Below, piece by piece: positions 1 through 9,900 of a stretch of 64,000 bases of DNA. The stretch is from NCBI GenBank assembly GCA_024195265.1, contig JAJLRJ010000003.1, forward strand, positions 33,835,143 to 33,899,142, given 5' to 3'. The position numbers and the translations under genes are program-made. The notes under the pieces were generated by a model, which worked only from the letters and a program-made list of their open reading frames with translations, searched no databases and was not told the DNA's origin. The stretch comes from Dendrophyllia cribrosa. Its lineage: Eukaryota > Cnidaria > Anthozoa > Scleractinia > Dendrophylliidae. Position 1 is the stretch's first letter; every line of letters starts with the position of its first letter.

Positions 1-1064
1 TTTCACGGTCTGAGGAAAATCACTCTAATAACTCAATTGATTTTATATTAAAAGAAGATTTCGTGTCTACCTTTTTGATATTCAGAACGTGGTGGCATTT
101 ATTAATATGTTTTTGTTTTATTTTTATGCAGGATACAAGGAAACTATAAATGTCAGAATCAAGCAAGGAAGAAAGAAAGACAACCAACTTAAACAAAGAA
201 AGAGGTAGAGAAACTAGTTTTACTTTAATCGTAGCTCAAAGTTTACCTTTCTTTTTCAATTTGTTTTTGTCGCCGCTAAATTCGAACAGTTTAGTCGAGA
301 TGCAGTGCAACACAGTTATAACAAACTTCGCTGCGCGGTTTAACGAACAAATTCCAGTGCCAACTGATAAATGATAGCCAAAGAGAATGAAACCTCGAAA
401 TCGAATAACTGAATTGTTTAATTTTTCATACATTTTTCGTTAACAGAAAAAAAACTGTATAAATTTATAGGGCAATAAGGCAATTTCAACTTTATGGAGT
501 AGTGTTAAAGTAGAATCACAAATTCTCAGTGTTATAACATTTGACCGTCGTACAATATCGGCCCCCAGTATGTCGTCAGCAAGGACGTTAAAATCGAGAC
601 GAATTGCTTGGCAAAACGTTGTGTTACGGTTTTCATCAAGAGTAAGTAGGAGTAGATAAGACTCGCTTTCTCAGTGGAAATATCAGGCCTTTTTCTGCTC
701 TTTTGTATAGAATAAACCAAACGATGCATAACCTTCGGGTAGACACATGTACGCGTTGCGAGCCTACTTTTCTTATTCAATGCTGTTTTTGCCCTAACAG
801 CTACAAACGTAAATAGTCAATGAATATATGGGCCAATTTATTAGTGAATATCGTACTCCATTTTGCCTATTTAACTTGTCAATTTTTAGTGAAGACTGGA
901 TGTTAATGCTTTTAAAACGACTTTTCTCTGTAAAAGCCGTTTAGGGAATACAATTCAACATGGCTTGTCAGTCAGTCAAGATTTTTAAGTTACAAAACAA
1001 TCTCTCAGAGGAAATTGACTAGAAGGATTTCTTTTTCTGTTTTCAATAAGGGATATCTCAGTGA
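1..1064. other. AT-rich intergenic sequence, no gene supported
   Basis: No recognisable coding similarity. TTTTATGCAG at about 122-131 could be a splice acceptor followed by a short open stretch ending TAA (GATACAAGGAAACTATAA). It could therefore be the last exon of a plus-strand gene starting before the window, but nothing else supports that. Confidence 0.4.
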
Positions 1065-1226
1065 ATAGACCAATTGCATAAATGGCGCCGAATTGGAATA
1101 ACAATACGTTGAAAACCTTAGCCTCGCGTTGATGAGAGAAATCCTTGTCTGGAAACATGAGCACGAGGCTAAGGTTTTCTAACGTATTGTTATTCAAATT
1201 CGGCGCCATTTATGCGATCGGTCTAT
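1065..1226. repeat. Short foldback (MITE-like) element
   Basis: Arms 1065-1126 and 1164-1226 are near-perfect reverse complements (ATGGCGCCGAATT and AATTCGGCGCCAT, then CCTTAGCCTCG and CGAGGCTAAGG) around a loop of about 37 bp. Confidence 0.85.
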
Positions 1227-1325
1227 ATCATGGGCCATTTTGTGTCTCAGCCATTTTGTCCAATTTATGTGATATTATGTTAGGTTACAACTTATAGTCG
1301 AATCAAAAGGATTTTGGGTAAAAAT

Positions 1326-1860
1326 TTAAAGTGTATCTGACAGATTTTTTTATTTGTTTGATGGAATCTACATGGTGTTCTTATAAGAAAATCGATATTA
1401 ATTTTCTTTTCCGTGTTTTAGCCGTCTTAAAACGTGAAATTTCACTTCCGGTGGGGTATAAAACCGCGCAAGAAGAAAGACTGGAAATAGTCCGCTGTGA
1501 CGTCAATACAAGAATGCCAGTGTCGAGGTTTCTCGGTTCCTCGCATTTTTTGGTGCGCCCTGAGGATGAAACATGGTTCTATTAAGGTGTGTTGTCTATG
1601 GTTGTAGCAACACGCACCAAAAAACGGAGGAACTGAGAAACCGCGACACTGGCATTCTTGTATTGACGTCACAGCGGACTATTTCCAGTCTTTCTTTTTG
1701 CGCGGTTTTGTAACCCACCGGAAGTGAAATTTCACGTTTTTAGACGGCTAAATCACGGACAAGAAAAATCGATACAGAAAAACCTTTTTCGACTTTCTTA
1801 TCAAAACGCCATGTAGATTCCAACAAGCAAATGAAAAAAAATCTGTCATATACACTTTAA
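1326..1860. repeat. Foldback element with arms of about 230 bp
   Basis: Left arm starts TTAAAGTGTATCTGACAG and right arm ends CTGTCATATACACTTTAA. Both arms contain GTGAAATTTCACTTCCGG or its complement and TCCGCTGTGACGTCAATAC. The centre is a loop of roughly 50 bp near 1560-1610. Confidence 0.85.
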
Positions 1861-2969
1861 GTAGTATAGACTGGTCAGTGTCCATCCGAAATATAGTACA
1901 CCCTTAAAATTCTACCTACGTTCTATCGGTCTTTGCTTCTATACTATATTTTCACTTGTTAAACCGATCAGATCACTAGTTTGATCCAACGTACACCAGC
2001 AGGATTTTCGTCCACGATTACTTGCTTGAACTTCTCAAACATTTAAGGGCGTGTTTCCTGTGTTCAGCAACAATTGTAGGTAAATTGTCTGGCCTTTCAG
2101 AATAATGTTACAATAACTGTTTGATCATTTCACTGCAGTAAGACATATCAACAAGGACACTGAAAGCGAGAGTAAAATTTGGAAAGTAAATGTAGTTTAA
2201 AGTTCGGTTGTTTGTCGGTGTCCACTAACCAAGGTTTTTAAGGTTGCGTTTACACAATGTTGCAAGGAAATAGTCTCATTTTCTGTTGTGAGCCCAATTT
2301 TGACCAGTTACGATTGCAAGTAAATTATAAACCTGTAAGACTCTGAAGAAGAAAGGCTGTGCCTTTCGAAATATTGGATTCAAATACAATTTCCGTACCG
2401 TTTAATCAGCCTTGCCTTTGTATCATACTGTTTCATTTTTACGCTGATTAGATCCTTTACCACAGGATCCGGTGCTTCTATTTTGTTACGGTGATCCTTG
2501 CAAACACAGTTACGTTTAGGTAAAGACACTATTTTTCAGTACAAATGTCAGAAAATTTGCTACCAATGATTTAGCTTGGTATTTTGTTATCAAAGACTGT
2601 GTTTTTTGGGGAGCATCCGAAATTGGATTTGTGATCTCAGATCATATGGATTCTTCATGACCAAAACAAAATGAACCGAAATCCTAAAACGGATCATTTA
2701 CGTAAAAAAAAGCCGTTGGTATGCAAAGGAATCTCTGCTTTATCTCTGCTTCAACCAATAATTTTTAAAATATATGCAATAAAATCTTACCTGAATTACT
2801 TATGATATGAAATCGTGGAAGAAACAAAACAGCGAACGGAACGAGTAAAGTAGCACTAAAGACCGCTTGTCAGATGTACTTTTTTCGAATCCGCGGCATT
2901 TCCCCCAAAAAACGATCAGAATTTAGATTTGATCTGAAGAATCTCACCGAAGTATGGATTTAACCTTCC
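1861..2969. other. Intergenic, dispersed repeat fragments
   Basis: Positions 1885-1960 share a block (CCGAAATATAGTACACC...CGGTCTTTGCTTCTATACTAT) with 17318-17383. The rest is AT-rich with no coding signal seen. Confidence 0.5.
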
Positions 2970-3365
2970 CCACCCCCCCCCCCCCCCCCCCCCCCCCCCA
3001 CTCCACTTAAGGCTATGACAATGAAACCTGGAGGGTACATAGTACGTCCAAAACTGTCTCCTTTGCGGTCCGCACAATGGAACGATGACGTCATATGACG
3101 TAGTTATTAGGTAATTAGTTATACGGCCGCCATCTTGGATCCGCCACCTTGGATTTCTGAAATTTTTTAAAACCCTTTAAGAACCGTCCAAATTGACGCA
3201 AAATTAATCAAAACCAATAAATAAACGCTAAATGACGTAAAAATACAAAGGTTATATCAATAAACATTGTTTTTCTTCATTCAAAGGTATAAATATGCAA
3301 ATTTCAGAAAACATGGCTGTCAAAATCTTGTTGCCATGGAAACATCAAGTCACGTGATCAAAAAA
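2970..3365 (-). repeat. Dispersed repeat with poly-C end, copy 1 (inverted)
   Basis: Reverse complement of 7289-7690. Shared blocks include GATGACGTCATATGACGTAG, TAACTAATTACC (as its complement) and CACGTGATCAA. A C homopolymer at about 2971-2999 marks one end. A further C-run at 3481-3499, followed by AATAGGGTTAAT, ends the region. Confidence 0.75.
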
Positions 3366-3823
3366 TTGTCATATGAAATTGTTGCCAGATAAATTTTAGG
3401 AAAAGTCACAAAGTTTGATGGCGTTTGAATACATATTAAAGAAGTTATGAATGTTGAAAGTTAGCGCAGGCACATAGTGTCCCCTCCCCCCCCCCCCCCG
3501 CCAGGCCGAATAGGGTTAATTGTATCATATTTTGTAACTCTAGTAAAAAAATATATGCAATTTCCGCATTTTCCCGATAAAGTTGAATTTTTTGTAAAAT
3601 CCAAGATGGCGGCCATATTGTCGGCCATTTTGGATGACGTCATGGACCCTCAGCAGCGCTACAACCCATAATATTTACCTCATCTTGTGGAACACGTCAC
3701 AGGCTATCTATTAGATGTAAAATATTTTCGAAATATTGTAACACCGCAAAAACCCAAGGGGCGGGGTTGCAACAACCCCCACACACACCTTGTACCACGG
3801 TGGGGGTATAAGTTTGCGTGTAC
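3366..3823. other. Intergenic between repeat copy 1 and the RecQ element
   Basis: Includes the C-run at 3481-3499 and CCAAGATGGCGGCCATATTG-type sequence near 3600. Low-complexity ACACAC and a GGGGGTATAAG stretch precede the target-site duplication. No gene seen. Confidence 0.5.
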
Positions 3824-4731
3824 GTCGGAGAGTAGCCTCTTCCAGGCGTTCAGTTAGTGGGGCGCGAAAGAAAAATCGGGCGCAGGAGAAAAAAACCGAG
3901 GGGAGGCTGGGAAGAGGGGGCGAAAGAACGCCTGTGAAATTATTTTTAAAAAGCTCATGTCGGTATACCAGAGTCTGGTATACCCTCTGATTGGCCAAAT
4001 TTGGCACATGTTGTCAACACTGCAGCGTTGTTGACGCAGACACGAAATGCGATATGGCGTGCGAAGGTCATCCTCCATCGAGTCACGCACGGTTTGAATC
4101 TGTGTTACAGCAAGCGCTTAAAGATTTCCCGCATGTAGATAGTTTACGTACATTTAAAGAGCAAAAAGCTTGTCTTCAAAACCTGTTTCTGGGAAAAGAT
4201 GTCTTCGCCATCCTTCCAACAGGATTTGGAAAGAGCTTGATCTTTCAACTTTTTCCAAGGTTAATCAACGCATCGCAACGAAACGCTGTTTCTACGATAA
4301 TTGTGGTTACTCCACTCGTCGCGATCATGAAAGACCAAGTAGAACAGCTTCGAAGCATTGGAATTAGAGCGGTGGCTATCGGAGTCGACGAAAAAGAAGG
4401 CGAAGAAGAAGCAGCGAAATATGGAGCGTGTGAGATTGTTTATGGAAGCCCTGAAAGTCTGCTGTCGAAGGAATGGATGCGATGGGATCATATTTCCCGG
4501 GAAATCTACAACGATTTTGATTGACAGCAGAAAACCACAACCAGCAAAAAATGGGTTCATGTTTCTTTGCCGCAGTCGCGGTCAAAAGTGGGCGGCATGA
4601 GCTTTTTAAAAATAATTTCACAGGCGTTCTTTCGCCCCCTCTCCCCAGCCTCCCCTCGGTTTTTTTCTCCTGCGCCCGATTTTTCTTTCGCGCCCCACTA
4701 ACTGAACGCCTGGAAGAGGCTAGTCGGAGAG
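3824..4731 (+). mobile_element. Mutator-sized TIR element carrying a captured RecQ-like exon
   Basis: Terminal inverted repeats at 3833-3959 and 4596-4722 are 127 bp each and differ at one base by eye. They start TAGCCTCTTCCAGGCG. The flanking 9-mer GTCGGAGAG at 3824-3832 and 4723-4731 is a perfect target-site duplication. Inside lie a CCAAT-bearing stretch and part of a RecQ-like helicase exon, but no transposase. A 9-bp duplication with long inverted repeats fits Mutator-like elements (MULEs), and the gene fragment makes it like a Pack-MULE. Merlin (8-9 bp duplications) is an alternative. Near-identical ends suggest a recent insertion. Confidence 0.85.
4054..4527 (+). pseudogene. Captured 5' fragment of a RecQ-like DNA helicase
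   Basis: Open frame from the ATG at 4054; the frame is also open upstream to an earlier ATG at 3991. Translated features in order are a RecQ-type motif 0 (TFKEQKACLQNLF), Walker A (LPTGFGKSLIFQ), motif Ia (VVTPLVAIMKDQVEQL) and motif Ib (EIVYGSPESLL). It stops at 4525-4527 just before the expected DEAH box, so the Walker B motif, helicase domain 2 and all C-terminal parts are missing. It cannot be an active helicase. The fragment looks like promoter plus first exon of a host gene trapped between the inverted repeats. A truncated but expressed protein is possible but not shown. Confidence 0.8.
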
Positions 4732-5007
4732 TTAACGGATTCACGATCCATTTTTGGATTTTAGTTTAAAAAAAATACAAAATTTTTTTTTTTGGATTCA
4801 AGAATCCCTATTCGGATTTTCCCAAAAAAACGTACCCTCGGTCCTTCGGGGTTTCAGACAGAGGATTTGTTAGTTTTCAGCCCAATCCACATTTCATTTG
4901 TTTCTAAATTTTTAATCACCTAGGATTTCCTAGTCAATTTGTAAAACCTAATAGTCATTTGTCTGTTTTGAAGATTTTGGCACGCTGATACGCACGTTCT
5001 CATTTAA
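4732..5007. other. AT-rich intergenic sequence
   Basis: Poly-T tracts and TTTTTTGGATTC-type repeats, related to sequence at 2880-2960 and 40540-40700 (ATCTGACAAGCGGTC family). No gene seen. Confidence 0.5.
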
Positions 5008-5163
5008 TATATTGCATTTCTAATAATGTTTAGAGATACAAAAGCATGTAAAAACTAACGATATAATGTTCCGCATTGTATTCATTCATTAATGGCGTCA
5101 TGAAGTCGCCGAAACGTCGAAACATTATATCGTTAGTTTTTACATGCTTTTATATTGCATTTC
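5008..5163. repeat. Small hairpin element with 13-bp direct flanks
   Basis: TATATTGCATTTC occurs at 5008-5020 and again at 5151-5163, like a target-site duplication. Between them, arms 5041-5070 and 5121-5150 are reverse complements (AAAGCATGTAAAAACTAACG). Confidence 0.75.
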
Positions 5164-6237
5164 GTAGTAAAAATTGTAGGCCACTTTGACTGTTTGTCAA
5201 AATATTTGCAGTTACGATTGAAAGTAACCCATGATTGAAAATTGAAAGCTTAATTTTATCCGGCTATCTGTAAGGATTTTAAGCGATTTCTTAGTGAAAA
5301 TAATAAGTTTTCTGTTTGTTTCTAAGTTCCAATTTTTATTTGTGTGTTAGTTTTGTGTGTTTATCAGTAATAAGTTTTTAATATGTGTTTTTTAACTCAG
5401 TTAATTTCAAAAGTTTCAAGTTAATTAAACAATTTATCCGGCAGTGAATCATAGGCTATTTTGTCCGTTAAGGGTTTACATATTTCAAACAATTTCTTGA
5501 CCTAAACGTGAAGGCAATGCCACCTGTCTTGTCTTTTAATTGTGTCTTTCAGTTTTTTAACTGTTCTAATTCTCTGTTACATTTTTATCATTTTATAATT
5601 GATCAGTGCTCAGTTATTCGTTTACTGAAAGGTGCTAGCCTCTACCGTTACAAACTAACATTTTGTTTTGAAAATCAGGCCAGGTTTTAATACTTAGCGA
5701 AAGTCGTTGTTGATTAATCTGCCGATGTGTTAGGTAACCCAATGTTTTTTTCTCGGTTTATTCGACAATTTTCACTAGGGGTTTCTGAGGTTACGAAACG
5801 ATTTATCAATAAACATTTTTAAAGGTTATTTTATCCGTCTGTAGCTGTCTGTCTGTTATTAGGTTAGTTAAGGGGACTGTGTCCGCCAAAATATTGCAAT
5901 TTTTCTTTCCTAATTTCCATGTTATATTGCCGAATACTATCAAATATACAACTAAATTGGATAAAAAGATTCTACAGAGCAGAACAGAACAATAAATTTG
6001 GGAATAAATTTAAAGTGCAGGATTGCAAGGATGTAAGTGGATTACAGTTCATCTATTCTGATGATCTTATTTCGTAACAGGCGGTCCAAAAAAACAAAAT
6101 TGCCAATTTGTTGGATTAATGTGTCTCTTTAGGGACTTATTTCATTTTGTTTTTCACGGCTAGTTTTTCTTCCTATTTTAAGACAATATATGTTTAAAGT
6201 TAGGTTGTATTTTGTATTTACCTTTTTCGCAGTATCG
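5164..6237. other. AT-rich intergenic sequence, nothing recognised
   Basis: Long T-rich stretch with short open frames that show no protein similarity I recognise. Confidence 0.5.
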
Positions 6238-6503
6238 GTGATTTAAAGGAAAACTCCATTGTTATAACAAATCGACGTTAAAAAGAACTTCGATTCTTAA
6301 CAATAGCGGCAACCTTAACACGTCATAAATATTCAAAATGGCGGCGCCCGGGAAATTTAAAAGCGAAAATAGGCGATATTTATATCCATTTTATTTGTAC
6401 ACTAAAATTATATTTGCACCTGTTCTTTTAAAAATTTTAAATTTCGACTTTATTTCCAACAATTTAACGTCAATTTGTTCTGACAGTGGAGGTTCCCTTT
6501 AAA
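6238..6503. repeat. MITE-like element (family A, copy 1)
   Basis: Ends are imperfect inverted repeats: ATTTAAAGGAAAACTCC on the left and GGAGGTTCCCTTTAAAT on the right. Internal AAATATTCAAAATGGCGGC is shared with 9854-9873, so 9654-9900 is a related copy. Confidence 0.6.
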
Positions 6504-6605
6504 TGTCAGTTATAATTTCTTAATTTTCTTCAATTTGTTTTCCTTAATTTCAATAAAGCTTTTTTGAAACGCTTTTTCTGTGGATATTTACAGTGAGACG
6601 CGCCT

Positions 6606-7135
6606 TACCGCGAGCACAAGTTAGCCAATCAGAGAGCACGGATTCAATTGACGTGCACCCCTCCTCTTAAAGTTGAGCACGATGGAATGTAACCTTGTGG
6701 CATCGTGTTTATACCGCGAGCACAAGTTAGCCAATCAGAGAGCACGGATTCAATTGACGTGCACCCCTCCTCTTAAAGTTGAGCACGATGGAATGTAACC
6801 TTGTGGCATCGTGTTTATACCGTGAGCACAAGTTAGCCAATCAGAGAGCACAGATTCAATTGACGTGCACCCCTCCTCGCAAAGTTGAGCGCGATGGAAT
6901 GTAACCTTGTGGCATCGTGTTTATACCGTGAGCACAAGTTAGCCAATCAGAGAGCACGGATTCAATTGACGTGCACCCCTCCTCGCAAAGTTGAGCACGA
7001 TGGAATGTAACCTTGTGGCATCGTGTTTATACCGTGAGCACAAGTTAGCCAATCAGAGAGCACGGATTCAATTGACGTGCACCCCTCCTCTTAAAGTTGA
7101 GCACGATGGAATGTAACCTTGTGGCATCGTGTTTA
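6606..7135 (+). repeat. Five tandem 106-bp repeats with CCAAT boxes
   Basis: Units start at 6606, 6712, 6818, 6924 and 7030 and are almost identical. Each contains AGCCAATCAGAGAGCAC (CCAAT box) and TTGACGTGCACC (an ACGTG core). The array start TTACCGCGAGCAC is mirrored by GTGCTCACGGTAA at 7266-7278, so it may have arisen inside an inverted-repeat element. Confidence 0.95.
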
Positions 7136-7288
7136 TCACAGGAGTGTAAAAATAGTACAAAATACGAAGATTTTTTTCACTTTATTGCCTTACACATATC
7201 CGCAATAACGAAAATGATGATAAGAATTAGCTGGTGATATCGTGGAAACTAAAACATTTGTTAGGTGCTCACGGTAAGACACTTTTAT

Positions 7289-7690
7289 TGATCACGTGAC
7301 TTGATGTTTCTATAGCAACAAGATTTTGACAGCCATGCTTTTTGTTATTTGCATATTGTTACCTTTGAATGAAGAAAAACAATGTTTATTGGTATAACTT
7401 TGACATTTTTACGTCATTTAGCGTTTATTTATTAGTTTTGATTCATTTTGAGTCAATTTGGACGGTTTTTAAGAGGTTTTAAGAAATTTCAGAAATCCAA
7501 GATGGCGGATCCAAGATGGCGGCTGTATAACTAATTACCTAATAACTACGTCATATGACGTCATCGTTCCATTGTGCGGACCGCAAAGGAGACAGTTTTT
7601 TGACGTACTATGTACCCTCTAGGTTTCATCGTCATAGTCTTAATGTTAATGTTAATCACAATGTGCCCCCCCCCCCCCCCCCCCCCCAAG
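7289..7690 (+). repeat. Dispersed repeat with poly-C end, copy 2
   Basis: Reverse complement of the copy at 2970-3365. Runs from GATCACGTGACTTGATGTTT through AAGATGGCGGATCC to the C homopolymer at about 7667-7687. The two copies bracket 3.9 kb that includes the RecQ element and the 106-bp array. Confidence 0.75.
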
Positions 7691-8204
7691 GCGCAGGAAC
7701 TCAAAAATGCCCAGGCAAAATAGGGTTAAATGATAATGGCTGTTTGTCAAGTTTTCAGTAGGCTACGAATCGATTGATTTTTAGAAATTGTAGTTCATTT
7801 GACCGTTTCGGATTTTCCCTTTTTATCTTTTAAGTTATCCAGTTATCAATAATTAAGGCCCTTTTTGTCTGTTCAAGAGTTTTCAATAAGCAGGATTTTA
7901 AAATTAAAAAAAGATTCGTTTGTAGTTTTTTTTGTTTGTTTCCAAGAGATTTTGCTTGTCAGTTTGCAGTGTGAAATTAGAAGGCAAGTTTTGTTTAATG
8001 ATTCGATTTAGCGCCCGGGGGCGCTTAACCACAGAAGAATTCTGGTTCCAAAAAATGTAACATGTTTACCCATTAAGGATCACCCTCTTTTCTTCATCCT
8101 TTCTTAGGGTCACTTTTGAAAATGTATGTAGTAACATACGAAACATCAAGTTTTTATCAAAAATGAATAAGTTCAATATGTTTATCACCGCGGTTTGTGT
8201 TCTA
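7691..8204. other. Intergenic sequence up to the duplication breakpoint
   Basis: Contains AATAGGGTTAAA after the C-run, then AT-rich sequence. The base at 8205 is the first one repeated after the N gap at 50978. Nothing at 8204/8205 itself looks like an element boundary. Confidence 0.5.
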
Positions 8205-8394
8205 TTTCTTATCAAGCTACGATGGCCCAAGAACAAAAGTCTTTCTTAGGGTCTTTTGTAAGCCAGTACATGGAGCAAGTTTGACTGGGGGATCCACCGT
8301 TAGGCTAGCCTGTCTAAATACCGTAATAATTCGATTTAGCACCCGGAGTGTTTATTTATTTTGATAGCTCTTGGGAGGGCGCTTATAGGCCTTT

Positions 8395-8760
8395 ATCACG
8401 CGGTGGCCATGTTGACTCCCATGTTTTTTAAAATTTGCATATTTTTACCTTTGAATGAAGAAAAACAATGTTTATTGGTATAATTTTAACATTTTTTACG
8501 TAATTTAGCGGTTATTTATTAGTTTTGATTAATTTTGAGTCAATTTCGATCTAAGATGGAGGCCGTATAACTAATTACCTAATAACTACGTCATATGAGG
8601 TCATCGTTCCATTGTGCGGACCACAAAGTTGACAGTTTTGGACGAACTATGTGCCCTCTAGGTTTCATTGTCATAGCCTTAATGTTCTTGAAGTTACGAG
8701 GGGGGAGGGGGACACCTAGGCTCAGGAACTCAAAAAAAGCCCAGGCAAAATAGGGTTAAT
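8395..8760 (+). repeat. Dispersed repeat, degenerate copy 3
   Basis: Same family and orientation as 7289-7690 (CATATTTTTACCTTTGAATG, AACTAATTACCTAATAACTA). Here the C-run is replaced by a GGGGGGAGGGGG stretch, and it ends AATAGGGTTAAT. Confidence 0.7.
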
Positions 8761-9045
8761 ATATTTTTTTAGTTTCATCACGTTTGGCAATTTTCTCTTT
8801 CCACTTCAAGATAATAAAGCAAGCTGGTCATAATTACGAAAGCGCGATATTTCCCTTCAATTATACGTTACTAGCATTATATTACTGCGATTATAATCAA
8901 TTTCACTCCAAAGTTTAAATGCTGCGAACTGGCTCTAAAATTTGTTTCGAGCTTTCACTTTTCATAAATATTAAACAAGATTTCCCAGTGTGAATACTAA
9001 GCGGTTATCAAGGACTATACAGTTAAAACAACTCCCCGTTATAGA

Positions 9046-9448
9046 CCAATATCACGCTAGCATGGCACAAAAATATATTTAGCTTATTGGGTAAAAGAGC
9101 CCAGCATCAAATTCAGCATATCGATATTAGTAAAACTACAAAGTTTTGTAAAGATTGCTAGAAAACTGACGAAGAAATGAAATTTTGAAACTGAGCATTT
9201 TTACAAAGAAATGTATGGTGGACGGGCATAGATTGCCCGTCCAGCCTCGTTTTGGTGTTTTTCCCATACATTTCTTTGTAAAAATTAGGCCAGAGTACTA
9301 AGTTTCAAAAGTTCATATCTCCGTCAGTGTACGAGCAATCTTTACGAAACTTTACAGTTTTACTAATATTGGTGTGCTGAATATTGATACTGGACTCTTT
9401 TTGCCATTAAATTAAATATATTTTCATGCCATGCTGGCGTGATATTGG
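9046..9448. repeat. Foldback element of 0.4 kb
   Basis: CCAATATCACGCTAGCATGG at the left end mirrors CCATGCTGGCGTGATATTGG at the right. Arms continue through AAAGAAATGTATGG and its complement to a short GC-rich centre (GACGGGCATAGATTGCCCGTC). Confidence 0.85.
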
Positions 9449-9653
9449 TGTATTGCGGCCCTTTGCCAGTTTGCAATAAATATTTTCATGTTGATCGGAG
9501 GTCATTTCGTTTCTGTCTCACGTACCTTTGACGGTTTGTCAGCTTTCCCTATTAGGAACTTTGGTTATTACAGCAATAGTTTTCATTGACTCTCTGCAGA
9601 TAAACGTTCTACATTTTGCGTTCAAGTACGTTTGCTATATCTGTGTTGAACTG

Positions 9654-9900
9654 TATCGGTACTTAAATGGAACCTCCATTGTCATAACAAATGAAATATT
9701 TTTTCATTGTACAAAATAATTGATATGAATATCGTCTATTTTCGCTTTTAAATTTCCGAGCGCCGCGAGTTTGAAATTTTATGACGTCATATGGGTGCCA
9801 CTATTGTTAAGAATCGACGTTCCTTTGTATGAAACAATAAGACAACCGTATGACGTCATAAATATTCAAAATGGCGGCACACGGGAAATTTAGATTTTTT
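9654..9900. repeat. MITE-like element (family A, copy 2)
   Basis: Contains GGAACCTCCATTGTCATAAC and TTAAGAATCGACGTTC, shared with 6238-6503. CAAAATGGCGGCACACGGGAA is a version of the GC-rich block of that copy. Confidence 0.5.

Noticed and set aside
3790..3990. Basic Arg/Lys-rich frame (RKKNRAQEKK)
   Set aside because: Lies in the left terminal inverted repeat of the RecQ element; the same frame appears inverted at the right end.
6606..7135. CRISPR-like array
   Set aside because: The units are contiguous 106-bp repeats without unique spacers, in a eukaryotic context.
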